This document shows, piece after piece, positions 29,962-40,175 of a stretch of 64,000 nucleotides of DNA; positions within the stretch are counted from its first letter, which is position 1; each line of letters opens with the position of its first letter. Where the stretch lies: contig NZ_CADIKB010000002.1 of assembly GCF_902859825.1 (NCBI RefSeq), positions 359,479-423,478 on the forward strand. Direction: 5' to 3'. The notes below the pieces were generated by a model, which saw nothing but the letters and a program-made list of their open reading frames with translations, was not told the origin of the DNA and did no database searches. A program made the position numbers and the translations under genes. This DNA comes from Paraburkholderia phenoliruptrix. Its GTDB lineage: Bacteria > Pseudomonadota > Gammaproteobacteria > Burkholderiales > Burkholderiaceae.

Positions 29962-29982
29962 TGGTCGACAAGGAGAACGGGT

Positions 29983-31260
29983 GTGACTACGATGACGATC
30001 GCCGCCGATTCCACGCCGGAATCATCCGGCCGGCTCAAGCGCGAACTGAAGGCCGCGGAAGCCAGAAAGCGCGCCATGGCGCTCCTGCTGATCGCGCCGC
30101 TGGCGATTTTTCTGCTGCTCATCTTCGTCGTGCCGATCGGCGCGTTGCTCACGCGCGCGGCGCAGAACCCCGAGGTGGTGAACGCACTGCCGCATACCTT
30201 GAGCGCTTTGAGCGCGTGGGACCGCAAGTCGCCGCCGCCCGATGCCGCCTACGCCGCGTTGGCCACCGACCTGACCGCCATCGCCGACAGCGACGGCATG
30301 GGCGCGCTCGCGCGCCGTCTCAATGTGGAAATTCCCGGTTATCGTTCGCTCGTCGCCAAGTCGGCGCGCGCCATGCCTTTCGTCGACGACAACAGCAAGC
30401 CGCTGCAACTGACGCCCGCGCAGATCCACGCGAAATTCGCCGAACTCGACGAACGCTGGAATGACATTGCGTACTGGCAAGCCATCGCCAAAAACGGCAG
30501 CCCCTATTCGCCGTTCTATCTGCTCGCTTCGCTCGATCACAAGCAGGACGCGTTCGGCCACATCATTCCGACCGATCCCGACCAGCAGATCTATCTCGCC
30601 GTGTTCAGCCGCACCTTCGTGATCGGCGCGGCCGTCACGTTGTTCGCGCTGCTGCTCGGCTACCCGCTTGCTTACTGGATTTCTACGTTGTCCGAACGTC
30701 GCGCGAATCTGGTGATGATTCTCGTGCTGATTCCGTTCTGGACGTCGATCCTCGTGCGCGTCGCCGCATGGATCGTGATCTTGCAAAGCGAAGGCCTCGT
30801 GAACAAGGCGCTGATCGGCAGCGGCCTGCTGCACGATCCGCTCGCGCTGCTCTTTAACCGCACCGGCGTCTACATTTCGATGACGCACATCCTGCTGCCC
30901 TTCATGATTCTGCCGCTGTACAGCGTGATGAAGTCGATTCCGCCCACCTATCAGCGCGCAGCGGTTTCGCTCGGCAGCCATCCATTCGCCGCGTTCTGGC
31001 GCGTGTACGTGCCGCAGACCTATCCGGGCATCGGCGCGGGCGCGTTGCTGGTGTTCATTCTGGCGATCGGCTACTACATCACGCCCGCGTTGCTCGGCGG
31101 CCCGAACGACCAGATGGTCAGCTACTACGTCGCGTACTTCACCAACGTGACAATCAACTGGGGCATGGCTTGCGCGCTCGGCGCCCTGCTGCTGGCCGCC
31201 ACGCTCGTGCTGTATGTGATTTACGGACGCTTCACGCGTTCGTCGCTGAGCCTCGGCTGA
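29983..31260 (+). CDS. Polyamine-type ABC transporter permease 1 (PotB-like, with large periplasmic insert)
   Basis: A 425-residue inner-membrane permease, some 130-140 residues longer than typical PotB. TM1 (about 30-50) is followed by a long soluble segment to about residue 200, beginning TRAAQNPEVVNALPH. The remaining five helices and the EAA loop (YQRAAVSLGSHPFAAFWRVYVP) follow. The start is GTG at 29983 with AAGGAG 7 bases upstream; an ATG 9 bases later is an alternative. It pairs with the next gene to form the channel. Confidence 0.9.
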   Translation: MTTMTIAADSTPESSGRLKRELKAAEARKRAMALLLIAPLAIFLLLIFVVPIGALLTRAAQNPEVVNALPHTLSALSAWDRKSPPPDAAYAALATDLTAIADSDGMGALARRLNVEIPGYRSLVAKSARAMPFVDDNSKPLQLTPAQIHAKFAELDERWNDIAYWQAIAKNGSPYSPFYLLASLDHKQDAFGHIIPTDPDQQIYLAVFSRTFVIGAAVTLFALLLGYPLAYWISTLSERRANLVMILVLIPFWTSILVRVAAWIVILQSEGLVNKALIGSGLLHDPLALLFNRTGVYISMTHILLPFMILPLYSVMKSIPPTYQRAAVSLGSHPFAAFWRVYVPQTYPGIGAGALLVFILAIGYYITPALLGGPNDQMVSYYVAYFTNVTINWGMACALGALLLAATLVLYVIYGRFTRSSLSLG

Positions 31261-31275
31261 ACGGAGTCTGCCGAC

Positions 31276-32115
31276 ATGAAACTTGCCAAGCCCCTCTTTG
31301 CGCCGCACACGTCTCTCGTGGAGCGCGTGTGGTACTTCGCGCTGCGCGCGCTCGCCGTGCTCACGCTGCTGTATCTGATCCTGCCCGTGCTGGCGATCGT
31401 GCCGCTGTCGTTCTCGTCGAGCACTTTTCTCGTGTATCCGATTCCTGGCTGGTCTTTGCGCTGGTATCAGAATCTGATTGCGTCTGATGAGTGGCGGATG
31501 GCGGCTAAGAATAGCTTCATCGTCGCGCCGTCCGCGACGGTGGTCGCCACCGTGTTGGGCACGCTGGCCGCGATCGGCCTCACCAAGGCCAACTTCCGCG
31601 GTAAGGGTTTGCTCATGGCAATCCTCATTTCGCCGATGATCGTGCCCGTTGTCGTGGTCGGCGTCGGCATGTATCTGTTCTTCGCGCCGCTCGGACTAGC
31701 CAATACGTATATCGGGCTGATTCTCGCGCATGCGTCGCTGGGCGTGCCGTTTGTCGTGACGACCGTGGCCGCGACCTTGCAGGGTTTCAACTACAACCTC
31801 GTGCGCGCCAGTTTGTCGCTGGGCGCGAATCCGGTGACGACGTTCTTCCGCATCACGCTGCCGGTTATCGCGCCGGGGGTGATCTCGGGCGCGCTGTTCG
31901 CCTTTGCGACCTCGTTCGATGAAGTCGTCGTGACGCTTTTCCTGGCGGGCGCCGACCAGACCACGCTGCCGCGCCAGATGTTCACCGGCATTCGCGAAAA
32001 CATCAGCCCGACCATTGCGGCGCTGGCGACGATCCTGATTGTTTTCTCGACATGTCTGCTACTGGCGCTGGAATGGCTTCGTGGCCGCAATGCGGCGCGG
32101 GCCGTCAGGGCTTAA
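31276..32115 (+). CDS. Polyamine-type ABC transporter permease 2 (PotC-like)
   Basis: A 279-residue permease of normal length with six predicted helices and the EAA loop NLVRASLSLGANPVTTFFRITLP. It starts 15 bp after permease 1. It is the last gene of the MocR-controlled operon; no aminotransferase or dehydrogenase for the imported amine is encoded alongside. Confidence 0.93.
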   Translation: MKLAKPLFAPHTSLVERVWYFALRALAVLTLLYLILPVLAIVPLSFSSSTFLVYPIPGWSLRWYQNLIASDEWRMAAKNSFIVAPSATVVATVLGTLAAIGLTKANFRGKGLLMAILISPMIVPVVVVGVGMYLFFAPLGLANTYIGLILAHASLGVPFVVTTVAATLQGFNYNLVRASLSLGANPVTTFFRITLPVIAPGVISGALFAFATSFDEVVVTLFLAGADQTTLPRQMFTGIRENISPTIAALATILIVFSTCLLLALEWLRGRNAARAVRA

Positions 32116-32230
32116 GCATGCGTCGACACGCGCAATATCACGAACTTCATTGACACAGCGTGATAATCGACAGCTCGTGACATCGTTCTAAGATTCATCC
32201 CATTCCGCGGGCTTCTGTGCCTCGTCATAC

Positions 32231-32248
32231 TTTTATCCCTCGATAAAA
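32231..32248. promoter_or_regulatory. Inverted repeat TTTTATC-CCTC-GATAAAA
   Basis: A perfect 7-bp inverted repeat with a 4-bp centre lies 24 bp before the ATG of the first OmpA-like lipoprotein, so it falls in the promoter or leader. It could be an operator or a hairpin that affects ribosome access. Confidence 0.5.
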
Positions 32249-32272
32249 AGATGCGCGAGACGCAGACATCTC

Positions 32273-33322
32273 ATGAAAACCCCGCTCACCGTGCTTGTGT
32301 GCGCGCTGACACTGACGGCCTGCGCGGACCACGCCGCGCGCGCACGGCTCGGTATTGAAGACTCGACGCTGCTCAGATCCGGCATGGGCGCCTCGCAAGA
32401 CGAGGCGGCCGGCGCCGTCAATCCTCAATGGATCAACGCCTACGCGCCCGTGGCCAACAGCGGCGCGGCGCTCGCGTCGTTGCAGGCGCGGCTGGATCGC
32501 TTGCCCGCAGAACAGAACGGCTACTTCCGTGCAAAGGCGCAATGCTGGGTCGACGCCGCGAAAGACGCACGGCAGGCCGGCGATCACTGGGGTTTCGTCG
32601 AGGAGGCAATCGGGCAGGCGGCCGTGATTGCAACCGGCCTCGAAAGCGGCGCGTCGCTTTCCGCTGCCAACCCCGCTCTGCGCACGGTTTCCGTGGTGCG
32701 CCCCGATCTGTGGAAGATCGTCAATACCATCAAGTTGGACCCGGCCATCACGTCCTGTCGCGAGGCGCAACTGCCGCTCGCGTGTGCCGAAGTCCAGCTC
32801 ATGCAGGCCGGCCACGATGCGTGGCTGCGCAGCTTCGCCCATGCCGAAAAGCGGCTGTCAGACATTCAGGACAACTTGCGTAAGTCGGCTGAAAGCGCGT
32901 TGCAATGCAAACCGGCGGCCGCCGCGCCACAGTCGACCACGCCGCACGCCGTCACCTTGCGCGCCGACTCGTTATTCCGTTTCGACGGCGGCAACGACGC
33001 AGCCATGCTGCCCGCCGGCAGACGCGCGCTGGATGCAGTGGCGCGGCGCCTGACCACGGTCACCGCGCTGCGCGAAATCAGAATCACCGGCTACACCGAC
33101 CGTCTTGGCGAGAACGCCCATAACCAGAGCCTGTCGCTCCAACGCGCGCAAACAGTGGCGCGCTATCTGCGCGCTCGCGGCGTCACATCGCCCATTGCCG
33201 TTCGCGGGCTCGCCAGTGCCAACCCCGTTGCGGAGTGCCGGCAAAGCCGACGCGATGAACTGGTGCAATGCCTCGCGCCCAATCGCCGCGTGGAGATCGA
33301 GCTTGTGGTCGCCGCCTCCTGA
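32273..33322 (+). CDS. OmpA-like lipoprotein, first copy
   Basis: A 349-residue lipoprotein (lipobox LTACA, Cys about residue 17). An unrecognised helical N-terminal domain (about 20-215) is followed by a C-terminal OmpA-like peptidoglycan-binding domain (about 225-349) with FRFDGGNDAAMLPAGRRAL, ITGYTDRLGENAHNQSLSLQRA and CLAPNRRVEIEL. It is a clear paralogue of the protein at 55233. Shared segments include AAGAV-PQWI, KAQCW, WGFVEEA and RPDLWK. It is followed by a response regulator and an Hpt protein in the same orientation, the same order as at the other copy. Confidence 0.88.
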   Translation: MKTPLTVLVCALTLTACADHAARARLGIEDSTLLRSGMGASQDEAAGAVNPQWINAYAPVANSGAALASLQARLDRLPAEQNGYFRAKAQCWVDAAKDARQAGDHWGFVEEAIGQAAVIATGLESGASLSAANPALRTVSVVRPDLWKIVNTIKLDPAITSCREAQLPLACAEVQLMQAGHDAWLRSFAHAEKRLSDIQDNLRKSAESALQCKPAAAAPQSTTPHAVTLRADSLFRFDGGNDAAMLPAGRRALDAVARRLTTVTALREIRITGYTDRLGENAHNQSLSLQRAQTVARYLRARGVTSPIAVRGLASANPVAECRQSRRDELVQCLAPNRRVEIELVVAAS

Positions 33323-33464
33323 CGCGCTGTTGCAGCGCCCAAGAGAACCCGCCGACCCTGCAAGCGCGGGCGCGTCTCGCTACCCGCATGTCGCCAGCCA
33401 GCCGCGAGAAGCGCACCCACGGTCTCAACCGGAAATGGAAGTTTTTCCAGGAGAAATGCAACAC

Positions 33465-34103
33465 ATGTCAACCATTCTGATTATCGACGACCACCCAGCG
33501 TTCCGGATGATTGTCAGATTGCAGCTGATGCAATTGCTTAGCGTCGAAGAAGTGGTCGAGGCGGGCAACGGCCAGACCGCAGTGGAGATGGCTCGCCAGT
33601 ACAAGCCCGACCTTGCGATACTCGACCTCGACATTCCGCGGATTAGCGGGCTCGATGTCATTCCGCGTCTGAAGCTCGTGCATCCGCCGATTCGCGTGAT
33701 GGTGCTGTCGGGGCACGACCCGGCTACGTTCGCGCCGCGCGCCATGCGTTCCGGCGTGCACGGTTTCGTCGGCAAATCGCAGGAAATGAAGGAAATCATG
33801 CGCGGCGTCGAGGCGGTGCTCGCGGGCTACACGGTGTTTCCCGTTGCACCCAACGGTGCAAGCATCGCGCCGGGCGTCACGCCCAACGGCGATGAAGGCC
33901 GCATCATGCTGCTCTCCGACAAGGAACTCGTCATTTTGCAGATGCTTTCGAAGGGCATGTCGAACAAGGCGATCGGCGACGCGCTATTCATCAGCAACAA
34001 AACGGTCAGCAGCCATAAAACGCGCATCATGCACAAGCTGGGCGTGAAATCACTGGTCGAATTGATCGATCTGGCGCGCCGTTGCCGGATTGCGTCGGCG
34101 TGA
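33465..34103 (+). CDS. NarL/FixJ-family response regulator, first copy
   Basis: A 212-residue regulator. The receiver domain has the acidic pair in LIIDDHPAFR, phospho-acceptor Asp54 (AILDLDIPR), the Ser of VLSGHDP and the Lys of GFVGKSQ. The C-terminal LuxR helix-turn-helix is LSDKELVILQMLSKGMSNKAIGDALF and NKTVSSHKTRIMHKLG. Earlier in-frame ATGs at 33435 and 33456 exist; the one at 33465 gives the canonical MSTILIIDDHP start with GGAG 11 bases upstream. No sensor kinase is adjacent. The following gene is a phosphotransfer protein, pointing to a multistep relay. Confidence 0.9.
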   Translation: MSTILIIDDHPAFRMIVRLQLMQLLSVEEVVEAGNGQTAVEMARQYKPDLAILDLDIPRISGLDVIPRLKLVHPPIRVMVLSGHDPATFAPRAMRSGVHGFVGKSQEMKEIMRGVEAVLAGYTVFPVAPNGASIAPGVTPNGDEGRIMLLSDKELVILQMLSKGMSNKAIGDALFISNKTVSSHKTRIMHKLGVKSLVELIDLARRCRIASA

Positions 34104-34123
34104 CGGGCGGCGGGGTGCACGGC

Positions 34124-34504
34124 ATGAAAGCAGCGACGTTCTGTCCCGATTCATACTTTGTCAACGCCCGGGCGCGGGACCTTGTCGGCGACGACGAGCG
34201 CGCCGTCAGACGCCTGCTCGAACTGATCGCCGAAACGAATCGCAGCACGCTCGTGTCGTTGCACCAAAGTTTCGAGGCGGGACGCTGGGGCGAACTGGCA
34301 AGCGCCGCACATCGAATGGCAGGCTCGGCCCGCATGCTTGGCCACGATGAGTTGATTGCGGTGTTGTCCGACCTGGAAGCGGCAGCGCGCACGCAGGACC
34401 GTGAGCGTGCAACGGCGCACATGCCGCTGATTGCCGAGGCGCTTGCCTGTCTCGGCAAATCGATAGAAGAAGCGTTGAAGGACAGCACTGGCGCCGGGCA
34501 ATGA
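34124..34504 (+). CDS. Stand-alone Hpt phosphotransfer protein, first copy
   Basis: A 126-residue helical protein. The Hpt motif with phospho-accepting His63 is in SAAHRMAGSARMLG, preceded by the helix VRRLLELIAETNRSTLVSLHQSF. The ATG at 34124 (GGGGTG upstream) is 20 bp after the regulator stop; a TTG at 34082 would overlap it. It would carry phosphate from a hybrid histidine kinase encoded elsewhere to the response regulator. It is convergent with the Tad pilus locus, whose last gene ends 22 bp away. Confidence 0.85.
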   Translation: MKAATFCPDSYFVNARARDLVGDDERAVRRLLELIAETNRSTLVSLHQSFEAGRWGELASAAHRMAGSARMLGHDELIAVLSDLEAAARTQDRERATAHMPLIAEALACLGKSIEEALKDSTGAGQ

Positions 34505-34526
34505 CGGCGGTTGCTGGCTAGCGTTC

Positions 34527-35336
34527 TCAGTTCCCGACCCGCGAACCGACCGAGATGATGCGTCCATTGGCGCCGTCAGATGTTTCTGCTTCCAGCACGG
34601 ATACTGACCCGGATGCCGTAGCCGTTGCCGTCGTCGTAGAAGACACAGCATCGCGGTACCACCTGTAGCGGGCCATGACCTTCGGCACGTAGCTCATGGT
34701 TTCAGCATACGGCGGAATCTGCCCGCCATATTTTTGGACGGCGCCCTCGCCGGCGTTATAGGCGGCCAGCGCGAGCGGCAGGTCGCCGAACTGGCGCAGC
34801 AGTTCTTTCAGATAGCGCGCCCCCGCGGCCACATTCTGATGCGCGTCGAAGAGATCGGACGCACCGTGCTTTGCGCCCGTGCCGGGCATCAACTGCATGA
34901 GGCCGGTTGCGCCTTTGGGCGATACCGCCTGCGGATTGCCGCCCGACTCGACGTCGATCACAGCCATTAAAAGCGCGCTGTCTATATCGGCCACGTGCGC
35001 CGCTTCGTTAATGGTCGGCCACAGCGCCATCACGCGCGTGGCGACCGACGCGGACGATTGCCGTGCCGCGTCGCTCAATGATCCACTGCCGGGCTGGATG
35101 ACGACGGACTGTCGGCCGTCCATGTCGTCCGATACGGAGGCCGCGGTGTATTGTGCCGCGCGAACCGGCAGTGCGCGCGGCTCTGCTGCGCTCGCCATTC
35201 CTCCGATCATCATCACCACGCCTCGCGGCGGGCGTGCGTGTGTCGCGACGCCGCCGATGGCGTCGGCCGCACAGGCGCGCAGCGGCAGACATGCGCTGGA
35301 CGCGGCCACAGCGGCCAGCAGTAGCAGACGGCGCAT
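34527..35336 (-). CDS. Lytic transglycosylase (SLT domain), last gene of the Tad locus
   Basis: A 269-residue exported protein with a signal peptide (MRRLLLLAAVAASSA). After a variable linker comes an SLT/goose-lysozyme-like domain (about 110-235) with catalytic Glu130 in VIDVESGGNPQAVSPKGATG, LMQLMPGT, NVAAGARYL and LALAAYNAGEGAV. It cuts peptidoglycan glycan strands, which would open a path for pilus assembly. Its ATG overlaps the stop of the TadE-like gene (TGATG). The reading frame is open far upstream, but the overlap and signal peptide fix this start. Confidence 0.9.
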   Translation of the reverse strand: MRRLLLLAAVAASSACLPLRACAADAIGGVATHARPPRGVVMMIGGMASAAEPRALPVRAAQYTAASVSDDMDGRQSVVIQPGSGSLSDAARQSSASVATRVMALWPTINEAAHVADIDSALLMAVIDVESGGNPQAVSPKGATGLMQLMPGTGAKHGASDLFDAHQNVAAGARYLKELLRQFGDLPLALAAYNAGEGAVQKYGGQIPPYAETMSYVPKVMARYRWYRDAVSSTTTATATASGSVSVLEAETSDGANGRIISVGSRVGN

Positions 35337-36154
35337 CAATCGCCCGTCGGATTCGGCGAGTCGTTGAGCGCCGATGCTCTCACCGGCGACTGCATGCGCA
35401 CGACCGCTTCGGAATCCAGCGAGATCGGCCAGCGCCCCGTCTTGATGCCGTCCGCGAGCTTGACCTTGCAGAGCGCGTCGCCGTTCTTGGGAAAACCGTA
35501 GGGGTCGATGTCGGGCCTCGCCGGTTCGTGCGTCAGAATACCGCCCGTGCCGATAGGACCGATGACGTTGGCCGCGTAATAGATCACCTTGTTCACGAGC
35601 GGCACGTACATGTTGTAGCAGTAATGCACATGAATTTTCAGAATGTTCGCGTCCTGAATGTTCATTCCCGACGACGCCGTGGACGGGACCGACGCATCGC
35701 GATACATCAGCGAATCGTTCGGAATCTCGGTGTAGGTTGCCGCCTCGTCGGGGTAATAGCGCGGCTGCGCGTAGTCGTTGATCGCAGCTGGCGTAGGGTT
35801 GAGAACGGTGATGACGCTGAAATTGCTTGCGTCGGCCTGGGCGTTCGCGAGTGCCGCGGCGGCACCCTCGGCGCTCGCCTGCCGCGCATAAATGGGCGCC
35901 AGCCCGCGGGCGAGGCCGGAGCGCATCGCGTGCATGGAGCCATGGTTGACCGCGCCTTCGCGCGCGGCTTCGAGCACGGCCACGTCCAGTGTCGACTTCG
36001 CCTGATAGAGCAGCACCAACTGCAGCGTGCCGAAACAGACGAACAGCAATAACGGCGCGATGATGATGAATTCCACCATCGACTGCCCCGACTCTTTGTG
36101 TTTGCCCGCGCAGCGCGACGGCGATTTGTGTAGCCGGAATAACGGAAATTTCAC
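35336..36154 (-). CDS. TadE-like pseudopilin
   Basis: A 272-residue protein with a type IV prepilin-like leader. Basic residues lead to ESG followed by QSMVEFIIIAPLLLFVCFG; Glu at +5 after the Gly fits Tad-type processing. The remainder is periplasmic. The start is GTG (complement of 36152-36154), with GAGG 7 bases upstream, overlapping the stop of the DUF192 gene by 4 bp. TadE-like proteins are minor pseudopilins needed for Flp pilus assembly. It is separate from the second TadE-like protein at 44008. Confidence 0.82.
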   Translation of the reverse strand: MKFPLFRLHKSPSRCAGKHKESGQSMVEFIIIAPLLLFVCFGTLQLVLLYQAKSTLDVAVLEAAREGAVNHGSMHAMRSGLARGLAPIYARQASAEGAAAALANAQADASNFSVITVLNPTPAAINDYAQPRYYPDEAATYTEIPNDSLMYRDASVPSTASSGMNIQDANILKIHVHYCYNMYVPLVNKVIYYAANVIGPIGTGGILTHEPARPDIDPYGFPKNGDALCKVKLADGIKTGRWPISLDSEAVVRMQSPVRASALNDSPNPTGD

Positions 36155-36501
36155 GACGCCGCCTCGAACACCAGACAATCGCCAACCGCAAGCCCACGCG
36201 CGCGAGCTGCGCCGGCAGGCATTTCGAGCGTGTGGACCGCGCGCAGATCGAACAGCACACGGTGCTTGCGCACGTCATGATGAATTGCGACGACGCGTTC
36301 GCGCCGGTCCAGAAACAGCACGTCGATCTCAAAGCGCATGCCGAACGTGTGCACCGAGCCGCAGCGTTCAAGCAGGAGCGCCTCGCCGGCCGGCAGCGAG
36401 TCGCGGCCAAGCAGGCCCCGCATGCGCTCCCGCACGGTTTGCGTGATCGACACGCTGATGCCCGCGTCGCGCCCGTCGACCTTCAGGCAGGCGAATCTCA
36501 T
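36151..36501 (-). CDS. DUF192 protein embedded in the Tad locus
   Basis: A 116-residue protein matching DUF192. It has RMRGLLGRDSLPAGEALLLE, the CGSVHTFGMRFEIDVLFLD core and the C-terminal ALEMPAG-like segment (HTLEMPAGAARARGL). DUF192 is a small beta-barrel family of unknown biochemical function. It overlaps tadC upstream and the TadE-like gene downstream by 4 bp each, so it is translationally coupled and part of the pilus operon. No signal peptide is evident, so it probably acts in the cytoplasm or at the inner membrane. Confidence 0.85.
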   Translation of the reverse strand: MRFACLKVDGRDAGISVSITQTVRERMRGLLGRDSLPAGEALLLERCGSVHTFGMRFEIDVLFLDRRERVVAIHHDVRKHRVLFDLRAVHTLEMPAGAARARGLAVGDCLVFEAAS

Positions 36502-37379
36502 AGAAAACCCTCTTGCACGAACTTCATGGCGATCGGGAATCCCAGCACGATGAAGGTGATCGGAAAAATGAACACGAGCAGAGGAAACACCAGTTTCACC
36601 GGCGCTTCCATGGCCTGCTTTTCCGCGCGCTGGAATCGCTCGGAACGGCGCTGCTCGGACTGAAAGCGCAGCGACTTCGCGAGCCCGGCGCCCATCCGCT
36701 CGGCTTGCACAACGGCGCCGACAAAGTTCGTCACTTCCTTGATGCGCAGCCGGTCGTCCAGACGGCGAAGCGCCTCGGTGCGGTTCAGACCGGATTTCAG
36801 GTCGCGCAGCACATGTTCCAGTTCCCACCGGAACGGGCCGGCCGGCCCTTTTTCCACCGCCTTCTGAATGGCACCGTTGATGTTGAGGCCGGCTTCGACT
36901 GCAAGCGTCAGGAAGTCCAGGTAGATCGACAGATGCTTGAGGATCTGCGCGACGCGGCGGCGGCGGACGTCACGCGTCCAGATGCGCGGATAGAAGTAGC
37001 CCAGCAGCGCGGCGCCGATCAGCACCAGCACTGAGAAGACGCCGAGCGCCAGCATGGCCAGCAGCGCGAGCAGGGAAGCGAGGGCCGCCCCGATAATCGA
37101 TAGCGCGATGAACTGATGGGCGTTCATCAAAAACGTCAACGACGTCAGGCGCAATTGCAGTTCGGTTTTCGCGACCAGCTTCTTGCTGAAGCGCGGGCCG
37201 AAATGGTGAGCCACGAAATTGACGAGCGGCCATAAGGGACGCAGCGACTTCGGCAGAGGATCGAGAAAGGTCCGGTCTTCCGGCGGCACGGCGCCCGCGA
37301 GACCGCGGATCGACATATAGCCGATGCCGGCAATCACGATAAGCCCGATACTGACGGCGAGAGCGATGATTAGCAACAT
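36498..37379 (-). CDS. tadC: Tad pilus inner-membrane protein TadC
   Basis: A 293-residue type II secretion F-domain protein. An N-terminal helix (LLIIALAVSIGLIVIAGIGY) and a central helix pair precede the cytoplasmic F domain (LSIYLDFLTLAVEAGLNINGAI, QAERMGAGLAKSLRFQSEQRR). A C-terminal hairpin (LVFPLLVFIFPITFIVLGFP) ends it. With TadB it forms the platform on which the TadA ATPase acts. The ATG at 37379 lies 2 bp after the tadB stop; an extended frame upstream inside tadB is not used. Confidence 0.92.
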   Translation of the reverse strand: MLLIIALAVSIGLIVIAGIGYMSIRGLAGAVPPEDRTFLDPLPKSLRPLWPLVNFVAHHFGPRFSKKLVAKTELQLRLTSLTFLMNAHQFIALSIIGAALASLLALLAMLALGVFSVLVLIGAALLGYFYPRIWTRDVRRRRVAQILKHLSIYLDFLTLAVEAGLNINGAIQKAVEKGPAGPFRWELEHVLRDLKSGLNRTEALRRLDDRLRIKEVTNFVGAVVQAERMGAGLAKSLRFQSEQRRSERFQRAEKQAMEAPVKLVFPLLVFIFPITFIVLGFPIAMKFVQEGFL

Positions 37380-37381
37380 GG

Positions 37382-38230
37382 TCAGACGTCGATATGGGTG
37401 ATCTTCGAGATCGAGAAATAGCCGAGCAGCTCCATCACGCCGATCACTGCTAGCGTGGCCCAACCAACTGGCTTCGTGAACAGCGGCGCCATGGCCTTCG
37501 GCTCCATGAAGCGCAACACCAGCATCAGAAAGAGCGGCAGACAGGTCATCACAATTCCCTGCATGCGTCCCTGCGATGTCAGCGCTTTGATCTTGCCTTC
37601 CATCGTCAACTTTTCGCGCAACGTGCGGGCGACCGATTCGAGTGCTTCCGCGAGATTGCCGCCCACCTCGCGCGCGATGGTCACCGCTGCGGTCATCATC
37701 AGAAAGTCGGGAATAGGAATGCGCTTCTCGACGTTGCGCATGGCAATGTCGAGGTCGATACCGAGGCGGATTTCCCGCATCAACAGATCGAATTCCTGCG
37801 AGATGGGCGGCGGCGTTTCGTGCACCACGGCTTCCAGCGCGGTCGGGAAACTCGCGCCCGCGCGCAATGCGCCGGACATCATCAGGAGCGCGTCGGGCAG
37901 TTGCTTCTCGATGGCTTCAACGCGTTTCTTGTGCATGCGCTTGAAGTATTTGCGCGGCAACATCATTGCGATCGGAATGGAAGCCGCCGCAATGAGAAGG
38001 CTGCCGCTCAGCAGGAGGACGACAACCGGCAGTCCGACAATGACCAGCATGCTCCACGCTGCAGCCTTCTGCCGGTTCACGAACACGAAGGCGTCGGCGA
38101 GCGACGATTCGATCTCGCCGGCCATCTGCCGGGAACTCGCGCGCAACGTGGACGTGCCCATGCGCGAGACGAGGAAGATCAGAAAGAGGCTGCCGGCGAA
38201 TGCCAACGCGAGAATGATGGAAAGGCTCAT
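37382..38230 (-). CDS. tadB: Tad pilus inner-membrane protein TadB
   Basis: A 282-residue F-domain protein. An N-terminal helix is followed by a helix pair (about 58-90), the cytoplasmic T2SSF domain (LPDALLMMSGALRAGASFPTAL, TAAVTIAREVGGNLAEALE) and a C-terminal pair of helices. It starts 10 bp after the tadA stop and is translated with tadC. It is the second half of the platform for Flp pilin polymerisation. Confidence 0.93.
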   Translation of the reverse strand: MSLSIILALAFAGSLFLIFLVSRMGTSTLRASSRQMAGEIESSLADAFVFVNRQKAAAWSMLVIVGLPVVVLLLSGSLLIAAASIPIAMMLPRKYFKRMHKKRVEAIEKQLPDALLMMSGALRAGASFPTALEAVVHETPPPISQEFDLLMREIRLGIDLDIAMRNVEKRIPIPDFLMMTAAVTIAREVGGNLAEALESVARTLREKLTMEGKIKALTSQGRMQGIVMTCLPLFLMLVLRFMEPKAMAPLFTKPVGWATLAVIGVMELLGYFSISKITHIDV

Positions 38231-38240
38231 GGTCGACCTC

Positions 38241-40154
<1,914 letters not shown>

Positions 40155-40175
40155 GGTAGTTCTCCGCGAGCGCGC

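Noticed and set aside
34504..34527. A possible terminator between the first Hpt gene and the transglycosylase gene
   Set aside because: The 22-bp gap has no stem with a T run; the convergent transcripts may overlap.
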